Below are positions 22,758 to 31,075 of a stretch of 64,000 bases of DNA, piece after piece. The first letter of the stretch is position 1; each line of letters begins with the position of its first letter. The translations under genes and the position numbers were made by a program. The stretch lies in the NCBI RefSeq assembly GCF_003946115.1, contig NZ_RHOH01000001.1, positions 434,001 to 498,000 of the forward strand, written 5' to 3'. Below the pieces are notes generated by a model. The model made no database searches. It had not been told where the DNA came from and worked only from the letters and a program-made list of their open reading frames with translations. This stretch comes from Lacticaseibacillus daqingensis (GTDB lineage: Bacteria > Bacillota > Bacilli > Lactobacillales > Lactobacillaceae).

Positions 22758-23180
22758 TTGCAGTATATCCTAGTTAGTCACGGCCCACTCGCTTCAGGGG
22801 TGCTTGGCAGCGCCGAGATGATCTTGGGCCCTCAGGACAACGTGAGAACGTTATCAGTTGTGAATGATACCACGTTGGAGGGCATGACAGCACAAATTGA
22901 GGCGGCCTATGATGAATCGGGACAGGCAGATACGGTGATTCTGTGCGACATTTTGGGCGGAACGCCATCAAATGCAAGTATGCGATTTATTGTCGGTAAA
23001 AGCAACGTGCGAATTCTAACTGGATTAAACCTACCGATGGTCATCGAGATGTTCATGGCAGCTGATAAATCACTGGATGAACTCGTTGAGATCGGGAAAC
23101 AGTCCTATACAAAGGGATTGAATAGTTTCAAGCCGGAAGATTTGGTACAGCGTGAGTCCGAAGAAGACTTTGCACTCTAA
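22758..23180 (+). CDS. PTS mannose-family IIA component
   Basis: A 140-residue mannose-type IIA domain. The phosphorylated His is in LVSHGPLASG near residue 8 and DILGGTPSNASM near 65 is the other family signature. The start is TTG at 22758 after AAAGGGGAG. It is the first gene of an operon that runs IIA, IIB, IIC, IID, sulfatase, exporter, maturase. Confidence 0.93.
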   Translation: MQYILVSHGPLASGVLGSAEMILGPQDNVRTLSVVNDTTLEGMTAQIEAAYDESGQADTVILCDILGGTPSNASMRFIVGKSNVRILTGLNLPMVIEMFMAADKSLDELVEIGKQSYTKGLNSFKPEDLVQRESEEDFAL

Positions 23181-23191
23181 GGAGGATCACC

Positions 23192-23665
23192 ATGGCAATA
23201 GAACTTGTAAGAATTGATGATCGTTTGATTCACGGCCAGGTTGCCACAACTTGGACCAAGAACTATGAGATTGAACAGATTTTGATTATTGACGACAAGA
23301 CAAAGAACGATCCCGTCGCTCAGTCTGTCGCGAATTTTGCCGTGCCGGAAGGGGTCAAGGTCATGATCTTTGGCGTCGAGCAGTTCGGCAAGGTGATGAA
23401 GAAGAATCCGATTAAGAAACGGACGATGCTATTATTTACGAACCCAATTGATATTCTGTACCTCGTGAATGAGGGCTTAGACATTAAGGAAGTCAATGCA
23501 GGTGGGATGCGCTACAACGAAAAGCGCGAACGCGTACATAAGGCAATTTCGGTCACTCCGGAAGAAGATGCAGCGTTCAAGTCACTCGAAGAAAAAGGCG
23601 TGTTCATCAATGTTCAGATGGTGCCAAAGGATCCGCGTGTGGATTATGCCACATTGCGTGTCTGA
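23192..23665 (+). CDS. PTS mannose-family IIB component
   Basis: A 157-residue IIB protein of the mannose/N-acetylgalactosamine/sorbose class. RIDDRLIHGQVATTW at residues 7-21 contains the phosphorylated His. The closing part (EEKGVFINVQMVPKD) is family-like. IIA and IIB are separate proteins, as in AgaFV-type systems, unlike the fused ManL. Confidence 0.93.
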   Translation: MAIELVRIDDRLIHGQVATTWTKNYEIEQILIIDDKTKNDPVAQSVANFAVPEGVKVMIFGVEQFGKVMKKNPIKKRTMLLFTNPIDILYLVNEGLDIKEVNAGGMRYNEKRERVHKAISVTPEEDAAFKSLEEKGVFINVQMVPKDPRVDYATLRV

Positions 23666-23711
23666 TTGCGTCTGCTAGCTCACGCTGGCACGCGAAATAG
23701 GAGGAGAAGAT

Positions 23712-24518
23712 ATGCTACTTCAGTCGATTATCATTTCGATATGGGCTGGCTTGTGTGCATTGGATCAATTCGGCCCCCACTTAGGGTTCCGGCGTCCGCT
23801 GCTGGCGGGGGTCGTGGTTGGTCTGATTCTAGGCGATCCGGTTCAAGGGTTGATTATTGCAGGGACCTTGGAACTTATGTGGCTAGGCACGAACAATGTG
23901 GGCGCCTATCAGCCGCCTGATGTCATCTCGGGTGCGGTCGTTGGGACTGCGATCGGGATCATGTCTGGTAAAGGAACGGCTGCGGGCGTGGCGGTTGCGA
24001 TTCCCGTTGCCTTGTTGGTTCAACAGCTCAGTATGATCATCATGACCTTTAACGTGGTCTTAGTTCACCGGGCAGATAAGGTCGTTGAATCCGGTGAGTT
24101 TTACAAGATCGATAAGTTACAGTGGCTTGGCGCATTAACGTTCTTCCTCAGTCGGTTTGTACCGGTCTTTATCGCGGTTTATCTTGGCGCAGGCGCCATC
24201 AAGACCGTGTTGGCGATGGTGCCCGCGTGGGTAATGACCGGGTTGACGGTTTCGTCTAAGATCATCCCAGCAGTTGGGCTTGGGATGTTGCTGTCGATGA
24301 TGATGAAGAAGGATATGTGGATTTTCCTGACGCTTGGCTTTGCGTTTGCGGCATGGATGCAGCTGCCAACGATGGCAATTGCCGCGATCGCACTGTGCTT
24401 TGCGGCGATCTACGACATGATTCAAAACCGTGAAGGGGCCGTTGAAACGTCCGATCAGGAAAGCGACACGTCCAAGGTCACCGTGGCAGATGATGATGAA
24501 GGGAGCTATGACCTATGA
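23712..24518 (+). CDS. PTS mannose-family IIC permease
   Basis: A 268-residue membrane subunit with about seven hydrophobic segments and the IIC-man pattern GDPVQGLIIAGTLELMWLG near residue 48. It has AGGAGG just upstream. The charged tail after residue 240 is longer than usual and acidic. It overlaps the IID gene by four bases (ATGA), which fits the obligate IIC-IID complex. Confidence 0.93.
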   Translation: MLLQSIIISIWAGLCALDQFGPHLGFRRPLLAGVVVGLILGDPVQGLIIAGTLELMWLGTNNVGAYQPPDVISGAVVGTAIGIMSGKGTAAGVAVAIPVALLVQQLSMIIMTFNVVLVHRADKVVESGEFYKIDKLQWLGALTFFLSRFVPVFIAVYLGAGAIKTVLAMVPAWVMTGLTVSSKIIPAVGLGMLLSMMMKKDMWIFLTLGFAFAAWMQLPTMAIAAIALCFAAIYDMIQNREGAVETSDQESDTSKVTVADDDEGSYDL

Positions 24519-25342
24519 CCGAAGTCACGCAAGAGAATAAGCTGACGAAGAAAGATCTCTTCAAAATGTTTTGGCGCGCTTCCTGGACCATCCAGTTCTC
24601 GCATAACTATGAACGGATGCAGAGTCTGGGGACACTGTATGCCCTGCAACCGGTTTTGAGCCGCTTGTACAAGGGCAAGCCAAAGGAGCAACGTGTCGCG
24701 GCGCAAAAACGTCACTTGGAATTCTTCAACAGTCACCCCGCGCTGAATCCATTTATTCTCGGGATCACGGCTGCGATGGAAGAAAACACGGCTGAAGACG
24801 AAAAAGACTCTGTCATCGCGGTTAAGACGAGTTTGATGGGCCCGCTTGCTGGGCTCGGGGATAGCATGCTGAACTTCACCTGGACGCCGATTGCAGGCTC
24901 GATTGGGGCATCGTTCGCAATTCAGGGGAACTTCCTGGGCGTCATCCTGATGTTCCTGATGATCAATGGGCTGTATTGGCCGTTGAAGTACTATGGCACG
25001 ATGTGGGGCTACAATCAGGGCCGTTCGCTGCTGACTTCCGCCAATGGGAAGAAGATCCTCGATCGTATCAGTACCGGGGCCAATGTTCTCGGGGTGATGG
25101 TCACCGGCGCGTTGATCACGTCAACCGTGACGTTAAAAACCGGCCTTAAATACGGGAGCGGGAAGACGGCAATTGATGTTCAATCGATGTTGGACAAGGT
25201 GGTCCCGTTTGTTCTCCCACTGTTGATTACGTTACTCTGCCTGTACCTGATCAAGAAGTGGAACGGCAAGCACGTTGTGGCTTTGATTTTTGGCATTATC
25301 ATCGTCGCAATTGCCCTTTCCGCCTTTGGTATCATTGCCTGA
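24515..25342 (+). CDS. PTS mannose-family IID permease
   Basis: A 275-residue IID subunit. The N-terminal amphipathic region ends in a block like SWTIQFSHNYERMQSLG, followed by SLMGPLAGLGDS near residue 108, both diagnostic of the family, and by C-terminal membrane segments. Together with IIC it forms the channel. The closest functional class cannot be named from sequence by eye; GalNAc/GAG-type systems share this subunit arrangement. Confidence 0.93.
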   Translation: MTEVTQENKLTKKDLFKMFWRASWTIQFSHNYERMQSLGTLYALQPVLSRLYKGKPKEQRVAAQKRHLEFFNSHPALNPFILGITAAMEENTAEDEKDSVIAVKTSLMGPLAGLGDSMLNFTWTPIAGSIGASFAIQGNFLGVILMFLMINGLYWPLKYYGTMWGYNQGRSLLTSANGKKILDRISTGANVLGVMVTGALITSTVTLKTGLKYGSGKTAIDVQSMLDKVVPFVLPLLITLLCLYLIKKWNGKHVVALIFGIIIVAIALSAFGIIA

Positions 25343-25363
25343 CGTTAAGAAAGGAAGGTCATT

Positions 25364-26878
25364 ATGCGCGCAGTTCTGGTATTGATGGATACCCTGAGAA
25401 AAGATGCGCTGAGTTGTTACAATCCGGACACGCCGATCAAAACGCCAAACCTGGATGCGTTTGCGAAAGAATCATTAGTGTTTGATAGCCACTACATTGG
25501 GTCGACGCCTTGCATGCCTGCACGGCGAGACCTGATGACGGGGCGGTTGAATTTTCTGGAACGGTCGTGGGGGCCGATTGAGCCATACGATGTGACGTTC
25601 CCCAAGATGCTTCAGCAAGCGGACGTTTTTACCCATCTGACGACTGATCACTGCCATTATTTCCGGCAGGGCGGAGAAGATTATATCAACCAGTTTACGA
25701 CTTGGGACATGCATCGCGGTCAAGAAGGTGATCCTTGGGTCTCAACGATCAAGGATCCAGAGTGGATGCCGGAGGACTACTATGGTCGGCTTCGGCGTCA
25801 GTATCAGGCCAATCGGACTAAGTGGTACGAGAACGAGGATGAATACCCGACGCCGCGCACATTTCGTTCAGCGTGTGACTGGCTGGATCAAAACCAAGGG
25901 GAAGATAACTTCTTTCTCCAGTGTGAAGTATTTGATCCCCATGAGCCGTTCGATGTTCCAAGCAAATATATGAAGCAGTACGATCCGAATTACGATGGGC
26001 CGTACTTCGAGACCCCCGTGTACGGTAAAGTGGACGTGCCTAAGCGGGCCGAGGAATACATTCGCAACCGTTATTCAGCGCTGGTGACGATGACCGACCA
26101 CCACTTTGGTCAGCTAATTGCCAAGCTCAAGGCGCTGAATATGTACGATGACACGCTCATTATCGTGACCTCTGATCACGGGTACTTCCTCGGCGATCGT
26201 GGCTTGTTCGGCAAGAACTATATGCATAACTTCAACGAACTGGCAGCCCTGCCGCTGATGGTGCACGATCCCCGGGGGCGGCGGAACGGTGAACGAACCC
26301 AGAATCTGTCGCAGAACATTGATGTGATGCCAACGATCTTGGATTACTTCAACGTTCCAATCCCGCCGGATGTTCGCGGCAAGTCATGGGCGCCGCTCTT
26401 TGACACCAGCGTGGCCGAACCGACCAATGGTAAGCAGTACGCCATTTATGGCGCACACGGCATCACGGTCAACATCACAGATGGTCATAAGACCTACTTC
26501 CGTGCCCCTAAAGCAGATAACAAGCCACTGTTCGAATATGCCGGGATCCCGACAACGATTCGACACTGGTTAGGGGAAGCCAATCCTCAGGACATTCAGA
26601 TGGGCCGATTCCTGAAGCGGACGCAGTATCCCGTCTACAGAGTGCCCGTGTTGTCGCCTGCAATTCTCGACGGCTTGGGTGACATGAGTGCCTTCACTCG
26701 GGACAGTCTGCTGTTTGACTTGGATACCGATCCGGGCCAGCGCCAGCCGATCACCGATGAGAACCTAACGACACGGTATAAGCGAGCCTTGGTTCGTGAG
26801 ATGATTGCAAATGACGCACCGGTTGAGCAGTATGAGCGGCTACAACTTGAATCCGAATATCAAGCCGCAACGAATTAA
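25364..26878 (+). CDS. Cysteine-type (formylglycine) sulfatase, cytosolic
   Basis: A 504-residue type I sulfatase. The N terminus carries the strand and metal motif VLMDTLRKDAL (Asp9), followed by the signature TPCMPARRDLMTG with Cys50-x-Pro-x-Arg54, where Cys50 would be converted to formylglycine. VTSDHG at 269-274 gives the Asp271/His272 ligands and FGKNYMHN the catalytic Lys region. No signal peptide or membrane segment precedes the domain, so it acts in the cytosol, on a substrate that entered through the PTS encoded directly upstream (21-bp gap). It is close in layout to GAG- and mucin-type sugar sulfatases; the exact sulfate position is not determined. Confidence 0.93.
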   Translation: MRAVLVLMDTLRKDALSCYNPDTPIKTPNLDAFAKESLVFDSHYIGSTPCMPARRDLMTGRLNFLERSWGPIEPYDVTFPKMLQQADVFTHLTTDHCHYFRQGGEDYINQFTTWDMHRGQEGDPWVSTIKDPEWMPEDYYGRLRRQYQANRTKWYENEDEYPTPRTFRSACDWLDQNQGEDNFFLQCEVFDPHEPFDVPSKYMKQYDPNYDGPYFETPVYGKVDVPKRAEEYIRNRYSALVTMTDHHFGQLIAKLKALNMYDDTLIIVTSDHGYFLGDRGLFGKNYMHNFNELAALPLMVHDPRGRRNGERTQNLSQNIDVMPTILDYFNVPIPPDVRGKSWAPLFDTSVAEPTNGKQYAIYGAHGITVNITDGHKTYFRAPKADNKPLFEYAGIPTTIRHWLGEANPQDIQMGRFLKRTQYPVYRVPVLSPAILDGLGDMSAFTRDSLLFDLDTDPGQRQPITDENLTTRYKRALVREMIANDAPVEQYERLQLESEYQAATN

Positions 26879-26909
26879 CGTCGCACGCCACCGGGGTGTG
26901 GTTGATGGT

Positions 26910-26943
26910 GCAAAGCCCTGCAGTTGTCGCTGCAGGGCTTTGC
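26910..26943. other. Perfect 14-bp hairpin inside the sulfatase operon
   Basis: GCAAAGCCCTGCAG and its exact complement enclose TTGTCG. There is no T run of terminator length, so it may be an RNA stability or partial-termination element that lowers expression of the two downstream genes relative to the PTS and sulfatase. Confidence 0.65.
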
Positions 26944-27006
26944 TGACGAATTAGGGGCAACCTAGCGCGGCGTTCACTGTTGAACTGATTGAAGCAAGGA
27001 GAGCAG

Positions 27007-27789
27007 ATGCAAATAGGACTTTTGTACTTTGTGGTGATTTTACTGGCCAATTCGCTGGGGGCCGTGTCGGGAATGGGCGGCGGGGTGATCATTAAGCCGG
27101 TGTTTGATTTGATTGGCGCGCACAGCGTGGCCGCCATCTCATTCTATTCGGCCACGGCGGTTTTCACGATGTCGGCTGTGTCGACCCTCAGGCAGGTTCG
27201 AAGCGGCGTCAAGATCGAAGGCCGGATGCTGCTGGGGATCGCGCTCGGCGCGCTTGGCGGTGGCTGGGCGGGGAATGCGGCATTGAATTGGCTGCTGAGG
27301 GTGTGCCAGAACGAGGGAACGGTTAAGCTGATTCAAATCGTGATCACGATCGTGACGCTGCTGTTCGCCCTTTTGTACACGCGCAATGACTGGCAGGGGG
27401 CACACTTAGCTGCGTTTGGTTGGTATCTCGCGTGTGGGGCCCTGCTTGGCTTCTTCGCCAGCCTGCTGGGGATCGGCGGCGGCCCGATCAATGTCTCGCT
27501 GTTGATGTTGATGTTTGGGATGCCGATCAAGCTGGCGACGGTTTACTCGATCGGGACGATTTTCTTTTCACAGCTGTCGAAGCTGGTCTCGATCGCGCTG
27601 ACCGGGCAGCTGCTGACGTTTGATTTAGGCATCTTGGCATTCGTTATCCCAAGCGCCATTCTGGGTGGATTGATCGGGGCGCATCTCAGCCATCTGTTGT
27701 CGCCACGGTACGTCACCATTGTTTTTCAAGCGATGATTCTGTTTGTCATCGTGATCAACCTCTACAACGGGGTCATGTTATGCGTCTGA
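27007..27789 (+). CDS. TauE/SafE-family sulfite/sulfate exporter
   Basis: A 260-residue membrane protein with about eight hydrophobic segments and the duplicated glycine-rich signature (SGMGGGVIIKP near residue 22 and LLGIGGGPINVSLL near 153). TauE/SafE proteins are believed to export sulfite, sulfoacetate or related oxidised sulfur compounds. Between a sulfatase gene and a sulfatase-maturase gene, the natural reading is export of the sulfate released in the cytosol. The ATG at 27007 has AAGGAG five bases upstream; the frame opens 18 bp earlier at a TTG with no site. Confidence 0.88.
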   Translation: MQIGLLYFVVILLANSLGAVSGMGGGVIIKPVFDLIGAHSVAAISFYSATAVFTMSAVSTLRQVRSGVKIEGRMLLGIALGALGGGWAGNAALNWLLRVCQNEGTVKLIQIVITIVTLLFALLYTRNDWQGAHLAAFGWYLACGALLGFFASLLGIGGGPINVSLLMLMFGMPIKLATVYSIGTIFFSQLSKLVSIALTGQLLTFDLGILAFVIPSAILGGLIGAHLSHLLSPRYVTIVFQAMILFVIVINLYNGVMLCV

Positions 27790-27827
27790 ATGATATTGAC
27801 TGAACAAGTCAGAACGGGAGTCGTGCC

Positions 27828-28946
27828 ATGAAAAGTGTTTCGATTTTGATCAAACCGGCCTCGGCGCTGTGCAACCTGCGCTGCAAGTATTGCTTCTATG
27901 CGAATGTTAGCTCGATGCGCGAGGTGCGGTCGTTTGGCCGAATGAAGTTGGGGCTGGTCGATCAGCTCGTGGCCAGTGTTTATGCGGACCTTGATGACGG
28001 GGATGAGTTGACTATCGCCTTTCAAGGCGGCGAGCCGACCTTGGCCGGGCTTCGTTATTTTGAACACTTTATTGCCACCGTGCAGACTCAGGCTAAGGCG
28101 GTGACGGTGCACTACGCCCTGCAAACCAACGGGATGGTGATCAACGAAGCGTGGTGTCGCTTCCTGAAGGCCAACGACTTTTTGGTGGGCCTGTCAATGG
28201 ACGGCACCCCCATTTATCACGACTTGAATCGCCTGGACACGCACGGCCGCGGCACGTTCTTTCGCGTGCATCAAACCAAGGAATTGTTTGATCAATACCA
28301 GATCCCCTATAACGTGTTGTGCGTGCTGACCAATCCACTGGCCAAGCATGCGCGGAAGGTCTTTAACTACTTCAAAGCCAATCACGTGGCGTATGTGCAG
28401 TTCATTCCCTGCTTGGATGAGCTGGATGCCACGGAACGCAGTGGTTACGCGCTGACGCCGGAGCGCTTTGCCGCTTTTTATCAGACCTACTTCAAGCTGT
28501 GGCTCGAGCAGTTGGCAGACGGTCACTACCAGAGTGTGAAGCTGTTTGATGACGTGATCAACCTGTTCAAGTTTGGCCAGGCAACAGCGTGCGGCATCAC
28601 CGGCCCGTGCCGCATTCAGTACGTGATCGAGGCGGATGGCAGCGTTTATCCTTGTGACTTTTATGCGCTGGATGAATACAAGTTGGGCTATATCCAAGAA
28701 CAAACGCTCAAGGAATTGTTCAACCAACCACGGGCGTTGACCTTCATGTCGACCAAGCGGGAACTGCCTGCGTACTGCGACAGCTGCCCATTCAAGCGGC
28801 TGTGCTGTGGGGGCTGTAAGCGGATGAAGGATGCGATGTACGTCAACGCGAAGGGAGATTTCTGCGGGTATCGGCAACTGTTGGAGACGATCGTCCCGAG
28901 ACAGGATCAAATCCTTAGCCTCGTTCAGCAGTGTGCGCGCGTTTAG
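27828..28946 (+). CDS. Anaerobic sulfatase-maturating enzyme, radical SAM/SPASM
   Basis: A 372-residue radical SAM enzyme. Cys15-x3-Cys19-x2-Cys22 in CNLRCKYCFY binds the SAM-cleaving 4Fe-4S cluster, QGGEPT near residue 67 helps bind SAM, and a SPASM domain with seven or more Cys (CGITGPC, YPCDFY, CDSCPFKRLCCGGC) holds two auxiliary clusters. This is the anSME architecture that converts the sulfatase Cys or Ser to formylglycine without oxygen, acting on Cys50 of the product of 25364-26878. Last gene of the operon. Confidence 0.93.
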   Translation: MKSVSILIKPASALCNLRCKYCFYANVSSMREVRSFGRMKLGLVDQLVASVYADLDDGDELTIAFQGGEPTLAGLRYFEHFIATVQTQAKAVTVHYALQTNGMVINEAWCRFLKANDFLVGLSMDGTPIYHDLNRLDTHGRGTFFRVHQTKELFDQYQIPYNVLCVLTNPLAKHARKVFNYFKANHVAYVQFIPCLDELDATERSGYALTPERFAAFYQTYFKLWLEQLADGHYQSVKLFDDVINLFKFGQATACGITGPCRIQYVIEADGSVYPCDFYALDEYKLGYIQEQTLKELFNQPRALTFMSTKRELPAYCDSCPFKRLCCGGCKRMKDAMYVNAKGDFCGYRQLLETIVPRQDQILSLVQQCARV

Positions 28947-28985
28947 GTGGGGACGCGCCACGGGAAACAGGAATCAATAAAAGTG

Positions 28986-29016
28986 CACGCAATGCGGCGG
29001 GCCGCGTTGCGTGTTT
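28986..29016 (+). terminator. Terminator of the PTS/sulfatase operon
   Basis: CACGCAATGCGGC and GCCGCGTTGCGTG form a GC-rich stem followed by TTTTT, 40 bp after the maturase stop. Confidence 0.9.
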
Positions 29017-29124
29017 TTGACTGGCCTGCGCAGGCAAATCGTCGGGCTTAAACTAGCACCGACGCTGAAGGCGGCGGCAGAATGGCGTGGCCCGGATGGC
29101 CCCCCGTGCCGCGACTGGGGCCAG

Positions 29125-29166
29125 AAAAAAACCACCCTCAAGCGCACGGAAGGCTTGGGGGTGGTT
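29125..29166 (-). terminator. Terminator of the small membrane-peptide gene
   Basis: On the minus strand CAACCACCCCCAAGC pairs with GCTTGAGGGTGGTT and is followed by seven T, 26 bp after the stop codon of the 40-residue peptide. Confidence 0.82.
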
Positions 29167-29191
29167 GCATTAGGGCTTAAGGGCAGGACAC

Positions 29192-29314
29192 TTACTCGGA
29201 CAAGCGCTTGCGAATCTGAATGAGGGTACGAAGGATAAGCACTAAGACGATGAGGATCAAAACACCGGAGAGTTCGGCAAAAAACGCTAGTGCTTCGAGC
29301 AGCCAATAGAACAA
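29192..29314 (-). CDS. Small single-span membrane peptide (40 aa)
   Basis: A 40-codon frame, too short for standard gene tracks. It starts at TTG 29314 seven bases after GAGGTG, encodes a hydrophobic span (LEALAFFAELSGVLILIV and onward to ILRTL) followed by a basic, soluble tail QIRKRLSE, and is closed by a strong terminator. The gene, ribosome site and terminator together make a real small transcript likely. The layout resembles small type I toxins, but no antisense RNA promoter was recognised and the sequence does not match Fst/Lpt peptides I know. Function unknown. Confidence 0.5.
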   Translation of the reverse strand: MFYWLLEALAFFAELSGVLILIVLVLILRTLIQIRKRLSE

Positions 29315-29538
29315 TATGAGTCACCTCGCTCATCTGATTGGAACGGCCCCGGGAGCTGTTGTGCCGCCACTGCCTGACCGTAGCGGAAAGGCCGGTAATG
29401 GTACTGCCAAAAGTGAAATGAGAACGAGAATCGATTGGGCGCGACGATCGATTGCGCGAAACCAATTATCGTTTGAATCTATTTTACACAAAAAGAGGCT
29501 TTTGACCCACTGACTTGAGTTGTATTTCCTCCGATAAT
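29315..29538. other. Upstream region of the small peptide gene
   Basis: No further gene is seen between the peptide start and the dipeptidase terminator. AT-rich sequence around 29460-29500 is the likely promoter area for the peptide, without clear hexamers. Confidence 0.4.
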
Positions 29539-29580
29539 AAAAATCCAGGCCCTCCGCTTGTGTGTGCGGAGGGCCTGGAT
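29539..29580 (-). terminator. Terminator of the C69 dipeptidase gene
   Basis: ATCCAGGCCCTCCGC and its complement form a 15-bp perfect stem followed on the minus strand by TTTTTA. Confidence 0.92.
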
Positions 29581-29608
29581 CAGCTAGAAAAATAATCGAC
29601 ACATGCGG

Positions 29609-31027
29609 CTAGTCGTGCAGGGTGAACTGCAACTTCATGCGTGGCGCCGCCAGTTCAACCATCTGGCCGAGCAGCTTGTTACTGTTCTTGAAGGACAGCG
29701 CCGCCATTTGGTCATTGATGGTCGTCAGGTAGGCCGGCAGGTCCGCTTGCGTTGCAGCGGCCGCGTCGGCTTGGCGCTGCAGGTAGCGGCAGGCCGCCAC
29801 GGTGTTTTCTTCAAAGACGTTCTCTTGGTCTTCGAACAGCGCGAAGTCGGTGTCGCCGAACACCGCCATGAGGTTAGAGAGCCAGTACATCTTGGTGGCG
29901 TCGAACTCGCCGGTGGTGTCGCGGTAGGTCGCCGGCGTGTCGGTGACGTTGGCGTAAAACGGGATCACGGCGTTGAAGGTGTTCGGGCCAAACGCCAGCC
30001 AGTGGATGCCGGCGAGGGCGGCGGGCACGTTGTTGCGGATCTGCAGGATGTGCAGCTCCTGGTTGCGGTTGATGCCGATCGGCCGGTACAGCTTCTTTTG
30101 TTCTGGGGTGCCTTGCGTGCCGTACACGTCGTAGGGCGTGTTTTGGTAGTGAGAGGACAGCACGAGCTTGACGTCTTCGATCGAGATCTTGTGGTCGGTC
30201 CGGCAGATGAACGGCAGGTCCTGGTCGATCGGGGTGGTGTCAAATTCGGGGTTGAAATACTTTTGGCCGTACCACGCCCGCGGGTTGTTGTAGCGGGTGT
30301 CCTTGAAGGAGGCGGAGCCGAAGATGTGGCGCAGGTTGTAGCCCACCGGATCCGGGTTGAGCTGGTTGTCGTCGACTAAGGCCTTGAGGTCTGCGGAGCA
30401 CAGCGTGTCTTCGGAGTCGAAGTCAAAGTCGGTGATGTTGAAGCGGTTCGGGGCGACCACGTAGGCGTCATCTGGGATGCGCACGGCGGCCCAGTGGTGG
30501 CCGGCGATGGATTCGAAGTACCAGACCTCATCCTTGTCGGCAAAACAGATGCCGTTGGTTTCGTACGTCCCGTACTCGGTCAGCAAGGCACCGAGGCGTT
30601 CGACACCTTCGCGGGCGCTCTTGATGTACGGCAGGGTGATGGTTGGCATGTCCTCTTCACCGAGGCCGCTGTCAACCAGCGGGTCGATGCCCAGGATGCG
30701 GCTGTTGGTGGTGATCGTTTCGGTCGAGGTCATCGCAACGTTGGCGCTGTTGATCCCAGCGGCGGCCCACAAGCCGTGCCCGTCCACGGCTTCCGGCGTG
30801 GCGGTGTAGGCCAGCGGGTTCTCCGGCAGGTCAAGGTTGAATCGGCTGAGCACGCTTTGGTAGTGGCGCGGCTGATCCTCGGGCTTCACCAGCACGAACT
30901 TCTGCGGGTGCAGTGGGGAGTTGCCGTCTTCGTTGCGCGCGATGATGGTGGAGCCGTCCAGGCTGGCGTTTTTACCGACGAGGATGGTGGTGCAGGAACC
31001 TTTGATTCGTTTCGTCAAAATGGTCAT
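29609..31027 (-). CDS. C69-family dipeptidase (PepD type)
   Basis: A 472-residue peptidase of the Ntn-hydrolase C69 family, the usual length. Cys12 in KGSCTTILVGK is the nucleophile, which becomes N-terminal after removal of a short leader in active relatives. SIIARNEDG-like and GIDP segments follow. It cleaves a broad range of dipeptides in the cytosol and supports the peptide-based nitrogen nutrition of lactobacilli. The ATG has only a weak GAGAAAGAG site. Confidence 0.92.
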   Translation of the reverse strand: MTILTKRIKGSCTTILVGKNASLDGSTIIARNEDGNSPLHPQKFVLVKPEDQPRHYQSVLSRFNLDLPENPLAYTATPEAVDGHGLWAAAGINSANVAMTSTETITTNSRILGIDPLVDSGLGEEDMPTITLPYIKSAREGVERLGALLTEYGTYETNGICFADKDEVWYFESIAGHHWAAVRIPDDAYVVAPNRFNITDFDFDSEDTLCSADLKALVDDNQLNPDPVGYNLRHIFGSASFKDTRYNNPRAWYGQKYFNPEFDTTPIDQDLPFICRTDHKISIEDVKLVLSSHYQNTPYDVYGTQGTPEQKKLYRPIGINRNQELHILQIRNNVPAALAGIHWLAFGPNTFNAVIPFYANVTDTPATYRDTTGEFDATKMYWLSNLMAVFGDTDFALFEDQENVFEENTVAACRYLQRQADAAAATQADLPAYLTTINDQMAALSFKNSNKLLGQMVELAAPRMKLQFTLHD

Positions 31028-31075
31028 CTCTTTCTCGAATATTAGGTCAATTGTAAGCCTGTTGCCGCGATTCGG

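Noticed and set aside
29011-29223. Plus-strand frame across the terminators downstream of the maturase
   Set aside because: It begins inside the operon terminator and runs through the terminator of the small membrane-peptide gene; no start signal.
29192-29314. Fst/Lpt type I toxin
   Set aside because: Size and topology fit, but the sequence lacks the family's conserved Pro-rich span and no antisense antitoxin promoter could be seen; kept as an unknown small peptide.
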